From: JAFGOG01 sp034429215
GTDB taxonomy: Bacteria > Chloroflexota > Anaerolineae > JAAYZQ01
Direction: 5' to 3'
Assembly (NCBI GenBank): GCA_034429215.1
Contig: DAOUGI010000030.1
Span: 52,599 to 116,598 of the forward strand
Length of the DNA: 64,000 bases
The notes under the pieces were generated by a model, which saw only the letters and a list, made by a program, of their open reading frames with translations, was not told where the DNA came from and made no database searches. Below, piece after piece: positions 9,133-17,784 of this stretch. The position numbers and the translations under genes are program-made. The stretch's first letter is position 1. Every line of letters starts with the position of its first letter.

Positions 9133-9273
9133 ATGGCGACAAAACGAACTTGGCAGCCCAAAGTCCGGCGCCGCCAGCGGGTGCACGGTTTTATGGCGCG
9201 CATGAGTACAAGAGGTGGACGGCAGGTGTTGCAGGCAAGACGCCTCAAGGGCCGCCGCCGCCTGGCGGTATGA
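9133..9273 (+). CDS. rpmH: 50S ribosomal protein L34
   Basis: A 46-residue, very basic protein starting MATKRTWQPKVRRRQRVHGF and ending ARRLKGRRRLAV. It matches the invariant L34 pattern (KRT-QP, R-HGF--RM-T--GR-VL--RR-KGR). L34 is a structural protein of the large subunit. The ATG at 9133 is chosen because the L34 family starts here and because longer in-frame starts would lie upstream of the promoter. It opens the widely conserved rpmH-rnpA-yidD-yidC-jag-mnmE block. Confidence 0.97.
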   Translation: MATKRTWQPKVRRRQRVHGFMARMSTRGGRQVLQARRLKGRRRLAV

Positions 9274-9358
9274 CCTGGTGGGCCACAGGGTGTGGCCTAC
9301 GGTTGACCTGTGCCACAGCCGGCTGGGTCAATGAGGCCAACCCTCGCGGCCGGACGAC

Positions 9359-9709
9359 ATGCGCACCAAGCTGCGTCTGCGGTCGACTGTCGAGTTTCAG
9401 CGCATTCGCCGTGAGGGACACACCCTGGCTCACCCCTTGTTAGTGCTGTCGACCCTGTCGAATAGCTTGCCATATAGCCGGTTTGGCTTTGTGGTGGGCC
9501 GTCGGTTTGGCAAAGCAGCCGAGCGAAACCGGCTGAAGCGACGGATGCGCGAGGCAGTGCGGGTAAGGGTCAGAAATGGACAGGTTGCTGCGGGATGGGA
9601 TGTGGTACTGGTGGCCCGGCATCCGCTGCGGGAGGCATCCTTTCGACAGATCGATCAGACAGTCGATCTGTTGCTTTGCCGCGCGGGTTTGATGAGCGGA
9701 TCGTCATGA
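9359..9709 (+). CDS. rnpA: Ribonuclease P protein component
   Basis: 116 residues. RnpA binds the RNase P RNA and helps mature tRNA 5' ends. The family signature is present: RSTVEFQRIRREGHTLAHP at the N-terminus, FGFVVGRRFGKAAERNRLKR with the conserved RNR helix at about residues 60-66, and DVVLVARHPLREASF. The length is normal. It lies 85 bases after rpmH, and its stop overlaps the yidD start (ATGA). Confidence 0.96.
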   Translation: MRTKLRLRSTVEFQRIRREGHTLAHPLLVLSTLSNSLPYSRFGFVVGRRFGKAAERNRLKRRMREAVRVRVRNGQVAAGWDVVLVARHPLREASFRQIDQTVDLLLCRAGLMSGSS

Positions 9710-9933
9710 AGTACATCTTTATGGGTCTAGTTCGCCTGTACCAGATGACGTTCTCGAGGGTGTTGCCTCCCGCTTGTCGTTTCTACCCTTCCTGTTCCCA
9801 TTACAGCTATGAAGCTCTGAAAAAGCATGGTGCGATCAGGGGGAGCTGGTTGACCCTCAAGCGGGTGGCTCGTTGCCAGCCTCTTTGCCCTGGCGGATAC
9901 GATCCGGTCCCTGATACGTATAGGGATGTGTGA
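9706..9933 (+). CDS. yidD: Membrane protein insertion efficiency factor YidD
   Basis: 75 residues. The family signature is complete: LVRLYQMTFSRVLPPACRF, then YPSCSHYSYEALKKHGAIRG, then CQPLCPGGYDPVP, with the characteristic Cys residues. YidD is a small membrane-associated protein that supports insertion of membrane proteins by YidC. The ATG at 9706 overlaps the rnpA stop, so translation is coupled. In many genomes yidC follows directly; here a lipoprotein gene lies between them. Confidence 0.96.
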   Translation: MKYIFMGLVRLYQMTFSRVLPPACRFYPSCSHYSYEALKKHGAIRGSWLTLKRVARCQPLCPGGYDPVPDTYRDV

Positions 9934-9960
9934 AGTCTGGCGTCCCAAGGAGGCTATGAT

Positions 9961-11094
9961 TTGATCAAGAGTAGTCGTGTGTGGGGAGCAGCCGTGGCGC
10001 TGCTCTTGTTGGGTTCTCTCTTGTCGGGGTGTGGCGCTGCGCCGCTGTCGCAGACCTGGCCCGGCTTGACCGTGACCGACGGAATCGTGTATGCTATCAG
10101 CGGCACGCCCCAAAAGGTCTATATGCTGGATGCCGCAACCGGCATGCAAAAGGCCACGTTCATGCCCACGGGCACGATTAAGGGCCAGACCTTCTATTGG
10201 AGCCCCGTGACCGTCGGCGGTGAGACGGCCTTTGTTGGGTTTTCGTCGCAGCAGGACAAGCTCTATGGCCTGTTCGCCTTTGATCCTGCCACCGGCCAGG
10301 AGCTGTGGCGCGTGCCGGCCGACAACTTGATCCTGTCTGCGCCGACCTATGCCGATGGCGTTGTCTATTTCGGGACATCGAGCGGCCAGGTGTATGCCGT
10401 CGACGTGGCAACGCACACCGCGCCCCTCTGGTCGTTCAAGGCCGAGGAGGCGATCTGGGGCTCGCTGTTGGTCATCGGCGAGCGCGTATATGTGCCGGCG
10501 ATGGATCATCACCTGTATTGCCTCGATGCTCAAAATGGTCAGGTAGTGTGGGATTTTGAGTCGGGCGGGGCGCTGGCCGCCCAGCCGAGCCCAAGCGACG
10601 GCACGCTGTACCAGGGGGCCTTTGACGGGCGGGTCTATGCCGTCGAGGCCAGCTCGGGAGAGCAGGTGGCAGGCTTTGATTTTGAGGCCAAGAACTGGAT
10701 CTGGTCGGAGGTGCTGGTAGCGGATGGGCGGTTGTATGTGTCCTCGCTCGACGGCAAGCTGTACGGGCTGGACGCTGCCACCGGCCAGGTGTTGGCCGGC
10801 TTTCCCTATTCGACCGAAGCCACCGACTATGTCCGGGCAGCGCCGGCCGAGTCGGGCGAGTCGGTGATCATCGCCACCGGGAACGGCCGGGTGACGGCGG
10901 TGAACAGCGCCTCTGGGCAACCGGTATGGCAGTGGCCCACCGGAGGCACCACACCGACGTACGGGATTTTGACCACGCCGGCTGTTTCGGATGGGCGTGT
11001 GTATGTGCTTCTTTCGAATGGGCAGGTGTATGCCCTGGATGCGGCCACCGGTGCTCAGCTTGCCGGCTGGCCTTTTCCGGTGACGATCCAGTAG
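9961..11094 (+). CDS. PQQ-like beta-propeller lipoprotein (BamB-like fold)
   Basis: The start is a TTG at 9961, supported by AAGGAGG at 9947-9953; the nearby ATG at 9957 runs into a stop at once. The 377-residue product has a lipoprotein signal (LLLLGSLLSGCGAAP, lipobox LSGC, Cys24 lipidated). It then has seven or eight propeller blades with the repeated pattern of the type GRVYAVEASSGEQV, GKLYGLDAATGQVL and GQVYALDAATGAQL. This is the fold of BamB and of PQQ-binding dehydrogenases, but no cofactor or BAM partner can be inferred. Its position between yidD and yidC suggests a link with membrane protein insertion or envelope assembly. Confidence 0.85.
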   Translation: MIKSSRVWGAAVALLLLGSLLSGCGAAPLSQTWPGLTVTDGIVYAISGTPQKVYMLDAATGMQKATFMPTGTIKGQTFYWSPVTVGGETAFVGFSSQQDKLYGLFAFDPATGQELWRVPADNLILSAPTYADGVVYFGTSSGQVYAVDVATHTAPLWSFKAEEAIWGSLLVIGERVYVPAMDHHLYCLDAQNGQVVWDFESGGALAAQPSPSDGTLYQGAFDGRVYAVEASSGEQVAGFDFEAKNWIWSEVLVADGRLYVSSLDGKLYGLDAATGQVLAGFPYSTEATDYVRAAPAESGESVIIATGNGRVTAVNSASGQPVWQWPTGGTTPTYGILTTPAVSDGRVYVLLSNGQVYALDAATGAQLAGWPFPVTIQ

Positions 11095-11104
11095 GCAATC
11101 AACG

Positions 11105-11152
11105 ATCAGCCGTCAGCTATCGGCAAGCAGTTGCCGAACGCTGATGGCTGAT
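11105..11152. repeat. Imperfect inverted repeat between the lipoprotein gene and yidC
   Basis: Outer arms ATCAGCCGTCAG (11105-11116) and CTGATGGCTGAT (11141-11152) pair at 11 of 12 positions. Inner arms CGGCAA and TTGCCG (11121-11126, 11131-11136) pair fully. There is no T tract, so it could be an mRNA processing or stability element or a remnant of a small repeat. A related sequence with similar words lies at 41408-41435. Confidence 0.6.
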
Positions 11153-11172
11153 GGTTCAATGGGAGGTTTTCT

Positions 11173-12105
11173 TTGGGTATTGGAGATATTTTCACGATGT
11201 TTATCCTCCGGCCAATGCTCAATGCGCTGTTATGGCTGTACAGCATGTTGGGCAATCAGTTCTGGCTGGCGATTGTCATCTTTACCATCCTGATCCGGGT
11301 AATCATGACGCCGCTGATGCTACCGCAGCAGCGAGCGGCCAAAAAGATGCAGGATCTCCAGCCCCAGCTCAAGGAGCTGCAGAAAAAGTACGCCAATGAC
11401 CGGGAAAAGCTGGCCCAAGAGCAGATGAAGCTGTACAAAGAGGGCGGCGCCAGCCCGTTCAGCGGCTGTCTGCCAACGTTGGTCCAGTTCCCAATCTGGA
11501 TTGGGCTGTGGCAATCGATCAATCAGGCGCTTGGGCACCAACCGCTGCAGCTCCTTGGCCTATCGCAGAACATGTATGGGGCGTTGCGACAGATGATCTC
11601 GACTGACGTGCCCCTCAACCGTTTCTTCCTGGGGATGGACCTCAGTGTGGAGCCGAGCGTGTTGGGCGGCCTGACCTACCTGCTGCCCATTCTAGTGGCC
11701 TTTACGATGTGGCTGCAGAGCAAGATGACTACGCCGGCAAGCACAGACGCACAGTCGGCGTCGATGAACCAGAGCATGACGGTGATGATGCCCCTGATGT
11801 TTGGCTTTTTCAGCCTGAACTTCTCAACCGGCCTGTCTCTGTACTTTGTCGTGTCCAACGTCATCGGCATCATCACCCAGGGCTTTATCTCTGGCTGGAA
11901 AGGGCTGCTTTTCTGGAAGAATATGAGCCTGAAAGGCTTGTTGGGTGGTTCCCGGCCTGCACAATCCTCCGAAGGGGATTCCCGTTCTCGGGCTGGGCGT
12001 GGGGCGACGAGCGACACGGGTGCCTCTTCAAAAGTAGCAGAAGGCAAGGTGGGAGGAACTGAAAGTGGAGTCCAGAGGAAAAAGAAGCGTCGTCGCAAGC
12101 GGTAA
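11173..12105 (+). CDS. yidC: Membrane protein insertase YidC/Oxa1 family
   Basis: 310 residues from a TTG at 11173 with GGGAGG at 11161-11166; an ATG eight codons later is the alternative. It is the short form without the large periplasmic domain of proteobacterial YidC. The Oxa1 core is visible: MLGNQFWLAIVIFTILIRV with the key Arg after TM1, then a charged coiled-coil loop (MQDLQPQLKELQKKYANDRE), then GGASPFSGCLPTLVQFPIWI and further TMs near residues 160-240. The C-terminus is a basic tail ending RKKKRRRKR, typical of insertases that dock on ribosomes. No lipobox is present. The end overlaps the jag gene by 41 bases. Confidence 0.95.
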   Translation: MGIGDIFTMFILRPMLNALLWLYSMLGNQFWLAIVIFTILIRVIMTPLMLPQQRAAKKMQDLQPQLKELQKKYANDREKLAQEQMKLYKEGGASPFSGCLPTLVQFPIWIGLWQSINQALGHQPLQLLGLSQNMYGALRQMISTDVPLNRFFLGMDLSVEPSVLGGLTYLLPILVAFTMWLQSKMTTPASTDAQSASMNQSMTVMMPLMFGFFSLNFSTGLSLYFVVSNVIGIITQGFISGWKGLLFWKNMSLKGLLGGSRPAQSSEGDSRSRAGRGATSDTGASSKVAEGKVGGTESGVQRKKKRRRKR

Positions 12106-12916
12106 AACCGTCGAGGATGCCATTGTCAATGGCCTGGCCATGCTCGGTACGCGGCGTGACCAGGTTGATATTGAGATCTTGAATCCAGGCAGCCGAGGGC
12201 TGCTGGGGATCGGCGCCGAAAACGCCCGGGTGCAGCTTGTCGTCAAAACTCCGCCGCCGGCCGCTGTTCAAATGCCGCGCCCTCAGGCGCCCGGGGCACA
12301 GTTGCCGGCTGCTCCATCGCTGGCCCGGCGCGCGATGCCCGAGCCGGTGACACCGGACCAGACAGCGCCAGAAGCTGTCGTGCATGAGCCGCTCGCGGTG
12401 ACTCTGCCGGCGCCCGAACCCGTGGCGCCTGACGCGCCCAACGCGGAGGTCGGCCAGGTGGGCTGCGAGATCCTTGCGGATCTGCTCAAGCATATGGGCT
12501 TTCAGGCGACGGTCGAGGCGGTGGTGGGGCGCGATCTGGGTGACGAGGATCAGCCGCCGCCACTGGTGCTGAATATCAAGGGCGAGGACCTGGGCATCTT
12601 GATCGGCCGCCGCGGGGAAACCCTTGGCGATCTGCAGTACCTGATCCGGCTGATGATCAGCCACCGGATGAAGCACTGGACAGACGTCGTCGTGGACGTG
12701 GAAAGCTATCGGTCACGGCGGCGCCATGCCCTGGAAAGCCTGGCGACTCGTGTTGCCGAGAGGGTAGCTGCCAGCGGCCGATCGCAGGCCCTAGAGCCGA
12801 TGCCTGCCTATGAGCGGCGGGTGGTGCACATTACCTTGCGCAATCATCCCCAGGTCACGACTCAGAGCGTAGGGGTGGGCGAGAAACGAAAAGTGACGAT
12901 CATTCCCAAGAAGTGA
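12065..12916 (+). CDS. jag: Jag/KhpB RNA-binding protein (Jag-N, KH, R3H)
   Basis: 283 residues from a GTG at 12065, supported by GGGAGG at 12051-12056 inside yidC. The Jag-N domain (SGKTVEDAIVNGLAMLG ... GSRGLLGIGAENARV) occupies residues 10-60. A Pro/Ala-rich linker follows, then a KH domain with ILIGRRGETLGDLQYLI, and a C-terminal R3H domain (LEPMPAYERRVVHITLRNH ... GVGEKRKVTIIPK). Jag/KhpB binds RNA, often with KhpA, and affects cell elongation and division; a khpA gene is present at 18382-18609. Its place after yidC is the conserved arrangement. Confidence 0.94.
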   Translation: MESRGKRSVVASGKTVEDAIVNGLAMLGTRRDQVDIEILNPGSRGLLGIGAENARVQLVVKTPPPAAVQMPRPQAPGAQLPAAPSLARRAMPEPVTPDQTAPEAVVHEPLAVTLPAPEPVAPDAPNAEVGQVGCEILADLLKHMGFQATVEAVVGRDLGDEDQPPPLVLNIKGEDLGILIGRRGETLGDLQYLIRLMISHRMKHWTDVVVDVESYRSRRRHALESLATRVAERVAASGRSQALEPMPAYERRVVHITLRNHPQVTTQSVGVGEKRKVTIIPKK

Positions 12917-12951
12917 TCGGCCCGCGTTGGCAGGGCTGATGGCAGGTCAGG

Positions 12952-14253
12952 GTGAAGCGTAACTGGATCGTTATCGTAGTCTGGATCATAGCTGGCATTG
13001 GAGCTGTCGGGACAGGCCGCGAGCTGCTCTATAATCTGTGGTATCTGCTGACGGCGCTCATCGTCTTTTGTTACGTGTGGGCCTGGACCTCGATCCGTTG
13101 GGTCGACTTGCAGCGCCACACCCATACGAACCGCTCTCAGGTCGGCAAGATGGCCGAAGAGCATTTCGTAGTCTCGAATCGGGGTCTCTTCCCCAAGCTG
13201 TGGCTGGAAGTACGGGATCATTCGACCCTGCCCGAGCACGCGGCCAGTAAGGTGATCGATTCACTGGGATCGCGCCAGGCTCGGACCTGGAGCGTCAAGA
13301 CCCGCTGCCGGCAGCGGGGCCGATTTTTCCTCGGGCCTATCAGCCTGACCAGCGGGGACCCCTTTGGGCTGTTTACCATGCAGCGCCAGCTCAACCACCT
13401 GACCGAGACCTCCTTCATCGTCTACCCGGCTACCGTCGACCTGCCGTTCTTTGCCCCCATGGTCGGACCGCTATCCGGCGGGGGAACGCTGCGGCGACGG
13501 ACCCACTATGTCACTACCAATGTGGCGGGGGTTCGGGAGTATGCGCCGGGCGACAGTTTTAACCGCATCCATTGGCCGTCCACTGCGCGAACAGGCCGGC
13601 TCATCTCCAAAGAGTTCGAGCTGGACCCTTTGGCCGACGTCTGGCTCTTTCTCGATCTTGATCGCACCTCCCACGTAGAGCTGATCTGGGCTGAGCCCGA
13701 AGGCCGCGCCGATCAACTGCTGCCGTGGGAGCGCCCGACCAAGCTCCGGTTGGCGCCGTCTACGCTGGAATATGCGGTTACGATCGGGGCCTCCTTGACC
13801 AAGCATTTCATCGCTCGCGATCAGGCGGTGGGCTTTATCGGTTACAGCCGGCATCGAGAGGTGATCCCTGCCGACCGAGGCGAGCGGCAGTTGACCAAGA
13901 TCCTGGAACTGCTGGCGGTGATCAGCGCCGAAGGCCGCATACCGATCGGCGAAGTCGTGGCAGCGGAGGGCGCTCATCTGGGGCGCAACACGACGGCCGT
14001 CATCGTCACGGCGACCGATCGGGATTACTGGATCTCGGCGGCCTACGAGCTGAACCGGCGCAGTGTCAACGTAGTGGCGGTCGTTCTCGAGTCGCAGAGC
14101 TTTGGCAGCTCGACGAGCAACGAGGCGATGGCCGCTCAGTTGGCTGCCACCGGTGTTCTGACCTACCTGGTTCGGGAGGGTGATAACCTGGCCCAGGAGT
14201 TGTCTACTCCATATGGCCATGTTGGCACCCAGACCAAGTATCAGGTCTACTAG
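12952..14253 (+). CDS. DUF58 domain protein with two N-terminal TM segments
   Basis: 433 residues from a GTG at 12952. Two hydrophobic stretches (IVIVVWIIAGIGAVGTG and LLYNLWYLLTALIVFCYVW) precede a beta-rich part. The DUF58 signature then follows at about residue 195: VREYAPGDSFNRIHWPSTAR and LISKEFE. Later parts look like a von Willebrand A-type fold (VWLFLDLDRTS). DUF58 proteins often accompany MoxR ATPases and transglutaminase-like proteins; neither is adjacent here. It is co-directional with the insertase genes and starts 35 bases after jag. Biochemical role unknown. Confidence 0.85.
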   Translation: MKRNWIVIVVWIIAGIGAVGTGRELLYNLWYLLTALIVFCYVWAWTSIRWVDLQRHTHTNRSQVGKMAEEHFVVSNRGLFPKLWLEVRDHSTLPEHAASKVIDSLGSRQARTWSVKTRCRQRGRFFLGPISLTSGDPFGLFTMQRQLNHLTETSFIVYPATVDLPFFAPMVGPLSGGGTLRRRTHYVTTNVAGVREYAPGDSFNRIHWPSTARTGRLISKEFELDPLADVWLFLDLDRTSHVELIWAEPEGRADQLLPWERPTKLRLAPSTLEYAVTIGASLTKHFIARDQAVGFIGYSRHREVIPADRGERQLTKILELLAVISAEGRIPIGEVVAAEGAHLGRNTTAVIVTATDRDYWISAAYELNRRSVNVVAVVLESQSFGSSTSNEAMAAQLAATGVLTYLVREGDNLAQELSTPYGHVGTQTKYQVY

Positions 14254-14259
14254 ATCTTG

Positions 14260-15651
14260 ATGGTCAGCCTGGACGACACCATCGCCGCCATCTCGACGCC
14301 CATCGGCGAGGGGGGCATTGGCATTGTCCGGATGAGTGGGCCACAGGCGCCGGCTATCCTACGACTCCTGTTCAGCCCCGGCGTGCCGGGGCATGGGGAT
14401 GCCGGCGTCTGTAACCTGGAACCTTATCATTTGCATTACGGTCACATCACAGACCCGGCCACAGGTGAGGCGATCGACGAGGTCCTGGCGGTGCACATGC
14501 CTTCGCCGCGAACCTACACCCGCCAGGATGTGGTGGAGATCGACGCCCACGGCGGGATCGTGGCCGTCCGGCGTATCCTGACCCTCTGCCTGGAGCGCGG
14601 CGCCCGATTGGCAGAACCGGGCGAGTTCACTCTCCGCGCGTTTTTGAACGGCCGGATCGACCTGGCCCAAGCTGAGGCGGTCCTGGATGTGGTGCGGGCC
14701 AAGACCGATCAGGCGCTCCAAACCGCGGTAGGGCAGTTGGCCGGGCGCCTGTCGGAGCGCGTGCGGTCGGTGCGAGCCTTGCTGCTGGATCTCCTGGCCC
14801 ACGTCGAGGCCGGTATCGACTTTAACGAGGATGAGCTCCCGGCCCGGGACGTCAGCGCCGACCTGGGTCAGGCCGTTGTCGAGCTACAGGATCTGTTAGC
14901 CGGCGCCGACCGCGGCATCATTTACCGGCAGGGCGTTCGCGCTGCCATTGTCGGGCGGCCCAACGTGGGCAAGTCGAGCTTGTTGAACTGCCTGCTGCGA
15001 ACCAGCCGGGCTATCGTGACCGACATTCCGGGCACTACCCGCGATACGTTGGAAGAGACGCTGAATTTAGAGGGGGTGCCGGTTGTCCTGGTCGACACGG
15101 CCGGCATTGCCGCCACAACCGACGATCCTATCGAGCGGCTGGGCGTTGAGCGCAGCCGCCAGGCACTGGATCTGGCCGACCTGGCTATACTGGTGCTGGA
15201 TGCCAGCGAGCCACTGACCGGCGCCGACCGAGCCATCGCCAGTCTGATCGGCGGCAAGCCGTCGATTGTGGCCCTGAACAAGATGGATCTGGTCCGGTCT
15301 GACCAGGATGGGGACCCGGTGTCTGTTATGACTGCGCCGGCCATTCGCATCTCAGCGCTGACCGGCCAGGGGATAGATCTTTTGGAGGAAGCCATTGTAG
15401 AAACGGTGCTGTCAGGGCAGGTCATGGCCTCAGATCTACCGGCAGTGAGCAACCCTCGCCACAAGGAGAGGTTGAGCCGGGCGCTGGAGCACGCGGGGGC
15501 AGCCCTCGCGGCCGTCCAGGCCGGACTGACCGCTGACTTGATAGCGATTGACCTGGCAGCGGCCGTCCATGCGCTTGGCCAGATCACGGGCCAGACGGCC
15601 GGCGACGACCTGCTGGAAAACATTTTTAGCCGTTTCTGTATTGGCAAGTGA
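14260..15651 (+). CDS. mnmE: tRNA modification GTPase MnmE
   Basis: 463 residues. With MnmG this GTPase makes 5-carboxymethylaminomethyl modifications at the wobble uridine of tRNAs. The N-terminal formyl-THF binding domain starts DTIAAISTPIGEGGIGIVRM. The G domain has GRPNVGKSSLLN (G1), DIPGTTRDT (G2), DTAGI (G3) and NKMDL (G4). The protein ends with the invariant FCIGK, whose Cys is catalytically important. The ATG at 14260 is preferred over the TTG just before it, which would add only one Met. The stop overlaps the next gene's GTG. Confidence 0.97.
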   Translation: MVSLDDTIAAISTPIGEGGIGIVRMSGPQAPAILRLLFSPGVPGHGDAGVCNLEPYHLHYGHITDPATGEAIDEVLAVHMPSPRTYTRQDVVEIDAHGGIVAVRRILTLCLERGARLAEPGEFTLRAFLNGRIDLAQAEAVLDVVRAKTDQALQTAVGQLAGRLSERVRSVRALLLDLLAHVEAGIDFNEDELPARDVSADLGQAVVELQDLLAGADRGIIYRQGVRAAIVGRPNVGKSSLLNCLLRTSRAIVTDIPGTTRDTLEETLNLEGVPVVLVDTAGIAATTDDPIERLGVERSRQALDLADLAILVLDASEPLTGADRAIASLIGGKPSIVALNKMDLVRSDQDGDPVSVMTAPAIRISALTGQGIDLLEEAIVETVLSGQVMASDLPAVSNPRHKERLSRALEHAGAALAAVQAGLTADLIAIDLAAAVHALGQITGQTAGDDLLENIFSRFCIGK

Positions 15652-17210
15652 GAACTATGGTTTGGAAATCACGTCGCTCGTCGACCGGACCCTCATCCAG
15701 AGGGCTTGAGGCGTGCGCGCTGTTGCTCATACTGAGCATGTTGGCTTCGTGCGGCGGCAGCCCGACGCCGACTCGAGTTGCCGCGGTTTCCAGCCCGACG
15801 GCCGTCGCCAGCCCGACGGCCGCCATCTCGCCTACCCCGTCCACCACGCCCAGCCCTCGTCCGACCGTCGCCACGCCGACCGTCACCCCGAGGCCGGCCA
15901 CACGGACCGCGACGCCCTCGCCAACCCGATCTCCGACGGCGACCCTGACGCCGACGCGTACGCCGACCCTTACACCGTCGCCGTCGCGCGCGCCGCAGTC
16001 AGCGACCCCTACCCTACTTCCGACGCAGACCATCACCGTGACGGTGCGGCCGTCGCCGACGCCGACGCCTGCCCTGAGTCCAACCCCGGTGCCCACGGTA
16101 GTTTTTGGCGAAGACGTGGTCAACATTTTGCTGATCGGGCTCGATTCCACCGCCAACCTGAAGGGGCAGAATACCGATGTGCTGATCGTCGTGAGTGTCA
16201 ACAGCACAACCAAGCAGGTGTCGATGCTTTCGATCCCGCGGGATCTGTGGGTCTATGTCCCCACGCAGGGCTGGAACCGGATCAATACCGCCCACCGCCA
16301 TGGATATTCCTCGGGATATCCTGGGGCAGGAGCGGCCCTGCTGATCGACACCCTGGAGATGAATTTTGGCCTGCCGATCCATCACTGGGCGCGGGTTGAT
16401 TTTGTCGGCTTTACCAAGGTGGTGGACGAGCTGGGCGGGGTCGATATCACCGTGCCCTGCCCGGTCAACCTGCGCTTCAAGCCGCCCACTTCCGAAGAGG
16501 AACAGGAGATGGTCCTTCTGCCTGGCATCTATCACATGGAGGGGGAAACGGCGCTGCGTTACGTGCGCACCCGCCGGGACGGCACTGATTTTGACCGGTC
16601 GCGGCGGCAGCACCAGTTCCTGAAGGCGATGTGGAGCCAGTTCAACGATCCTGACATCATCACCAGGATTCCCGGCCTGTGGTCGGCGCTATCCGGATCG
16701 GTCAAGACCGACCTGAAGCTCGACGACCTGCTGTCGTTGGCCCGTGTTGGCCTTGAAGTCAAGCCCCAACGGGTGCATAGCTACTACATCGGAAGAAGCG
16801 AGACGATCGACTGGGTCACGTACGAGGGCTGGCAGGTCCTGTTGCCCAGGCTGGACAAGATCCAGACCGTATTGGCCAAGCTGGTTTCGCCGCCGTCGGC
16901 GGCGGAAGATCAGGTGGCCAGTGAGGGCGCGGTCATCGAGGTGCTGAACGGAACAACCACGCCGAACCTGCCCCAGTTCGCCGCCGATCAGTTGCAGTGG
17001 TATGGGGTCAAGATCGCAGCGACCGGCGCCGCCGACCGGGCCGATTATCCCAAGACGCAGGTCATTGTCTTTAACGATCGGCCCAAGGCGATAGCGGCGC
17101 TGGCCAAGGTATTGAAAGTCAAGTCGGCAGACATCCTGTACCAGCAGGGGGGTGAGCAGGGTGTAGACATCCGGGTGATCCTTGGGGCTGATTACGATCC
17201 GTGCAAGTGA
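15648..17210 (+). CDS. LytR-CpsA-Psr family lipoprotein with Thr/Pro-rich stalk and LytR_C domain
   Basis: 520 residues from a GTG at 15648 that overlaps the mnmE stop; an ATG three codons on is possible. A lipoprotein signal (LLLILSMLASCGG, lipobox LASC) is followed by about 115 residues made largely of Thr, Pro, Ser and Ala, a likely wall-spanning stalk. The LCP domain begins NILLIGLDSTANLKGQNTDV and contains MLSIPRDLWVYVP and RYVRTRRDGTDFDRSRRQ, with the conserved Arg and Asp residues. A C-terminal LytR_C domain begins VIEVLNGTTTPNL. LCP enzymes transfer undecaprenyl-linked polymers to cell wall; a lipidated rather than TM-anchored form is less usual. Confidence 0.92.
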   Translation: MRTMVWKSRRSSTGPSSRGLEACALLLILSMLASCGGSPTPTRVAAVSSPTAVASPTAAISPTPSTTPSPRPTVATPTVTPRPATRTATPSPTRSPTATLTPTRTPTLTPSPSRAPQSATPTLLPTQTITVTVRPSPTPTPALSPTPVPTVVFGEDVVNILLIGLDSTANLKGQNTDVLIVVSVNSTTKQVSMLSIPRDLWVYVPTQGWNRINTAHRHGYSSGYPGAGAALLIDTLEMNFGLPIHHWARVDFVGFTKVVDELGGVDITVPCPVNLRFKPPTSEEEQEMVLLPGIYHMEGETALRYVRTRRDGTDFDRSRRQHQFLKAMWSQFNDPDIITRIPGLWSALSGSVKTDLKLDDLLSLARVGLEVKPQRVHSYYIGRSETIDWVTYEGWQVLLPRLDKIQTVLAKLVSPPSAAEDQVASEGAVIEVLNGTTTPNLPQFAADQLQWYGVKIAATGAADRADYPKTQVIVFNDRPKAIAALAKVLKVKSADILYQQGGEQGVDIRVILGADYDPCK

Positions 17211-17262
17211 TGGCAAGCATGGGGGATAGAGCGATCTCTACCCTAACTTACAGGAGAAAGAG

Positions 17263-17784
17263 ATGACCACGAAAACCTACACCCTTGAGCCCGGCCAAAA
17301 GGCCACACAGGTGATGATCGGTACTCCCGATACGCTCATTTGGGGCGATCTCATTACGCGCGAAAAGGCGCATATCAGCGCCTATCTCAATACCTTGGCC
17401 GAGGAGTTTGTGCCGTTATCAGACGCCAAGGTGCTGTTCCTGGCCCTTGCCCAGCAGGCAGCGCCGGTTCAGAAGCCGAGGGCGCACATCAAGCTGGAAG
17501 AGGTTCTGTTTTTCTATGGTATGGCCGAGTCAGAACCGCTGCCAGAACAATCAGAGACGCGGCGCCTGGACCCGATCGAGATATTTGTAGGTTCCTACCG
17601 GATCGAGGGGTTTATCCTGAAATCGCCGATTGCCGACCTGCACACGATGCTGCTGGTTTCCAAGGAAGCCTACATGCCGGTGTACAAGGCTGCGATCCGC
17701 CACGTTGCCAAGCCCTGGCTTGGCACCTTTACCACAGACCAGGTCCAGGTCCGGCTCAGCCGGATGACGATGACGACGATGTAG
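17263..17784 (+). CDS. Small hypothetical protein
   Basis: 173 residues after a good RBS (CAGGAGAAAGAG). There is no signal peptide or TM segment. The fold looks alpha/beta with segments such as IGTPDTLIWGDLITREKAH, VLFLALAQQ and IEIFVGSYRIEGFIL. I do not recognise the family. The end overlaps the 3' end of rimM on the other strand by 29 bases, so the Met/Thr tail RLSRMTMTTM is the antisense of RimM's Ser-rich tail. Confidence 0.75.
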   Translation: MTTKTYTLEPGQKATQVMIGTPDTLIWGDLITREKAHISAYLNTLAEEFVPLSDAKVLFLALAQQAAPVQKPRAHIKLEEVLFFYGMAESEPLPEQSETRRLDPIEIFVGSYRIEGFILKSPIADLHTMLLVSKEAYMPVYKAAIRHVAKPWLGTFTTDQVQVRLSRMTMTTM

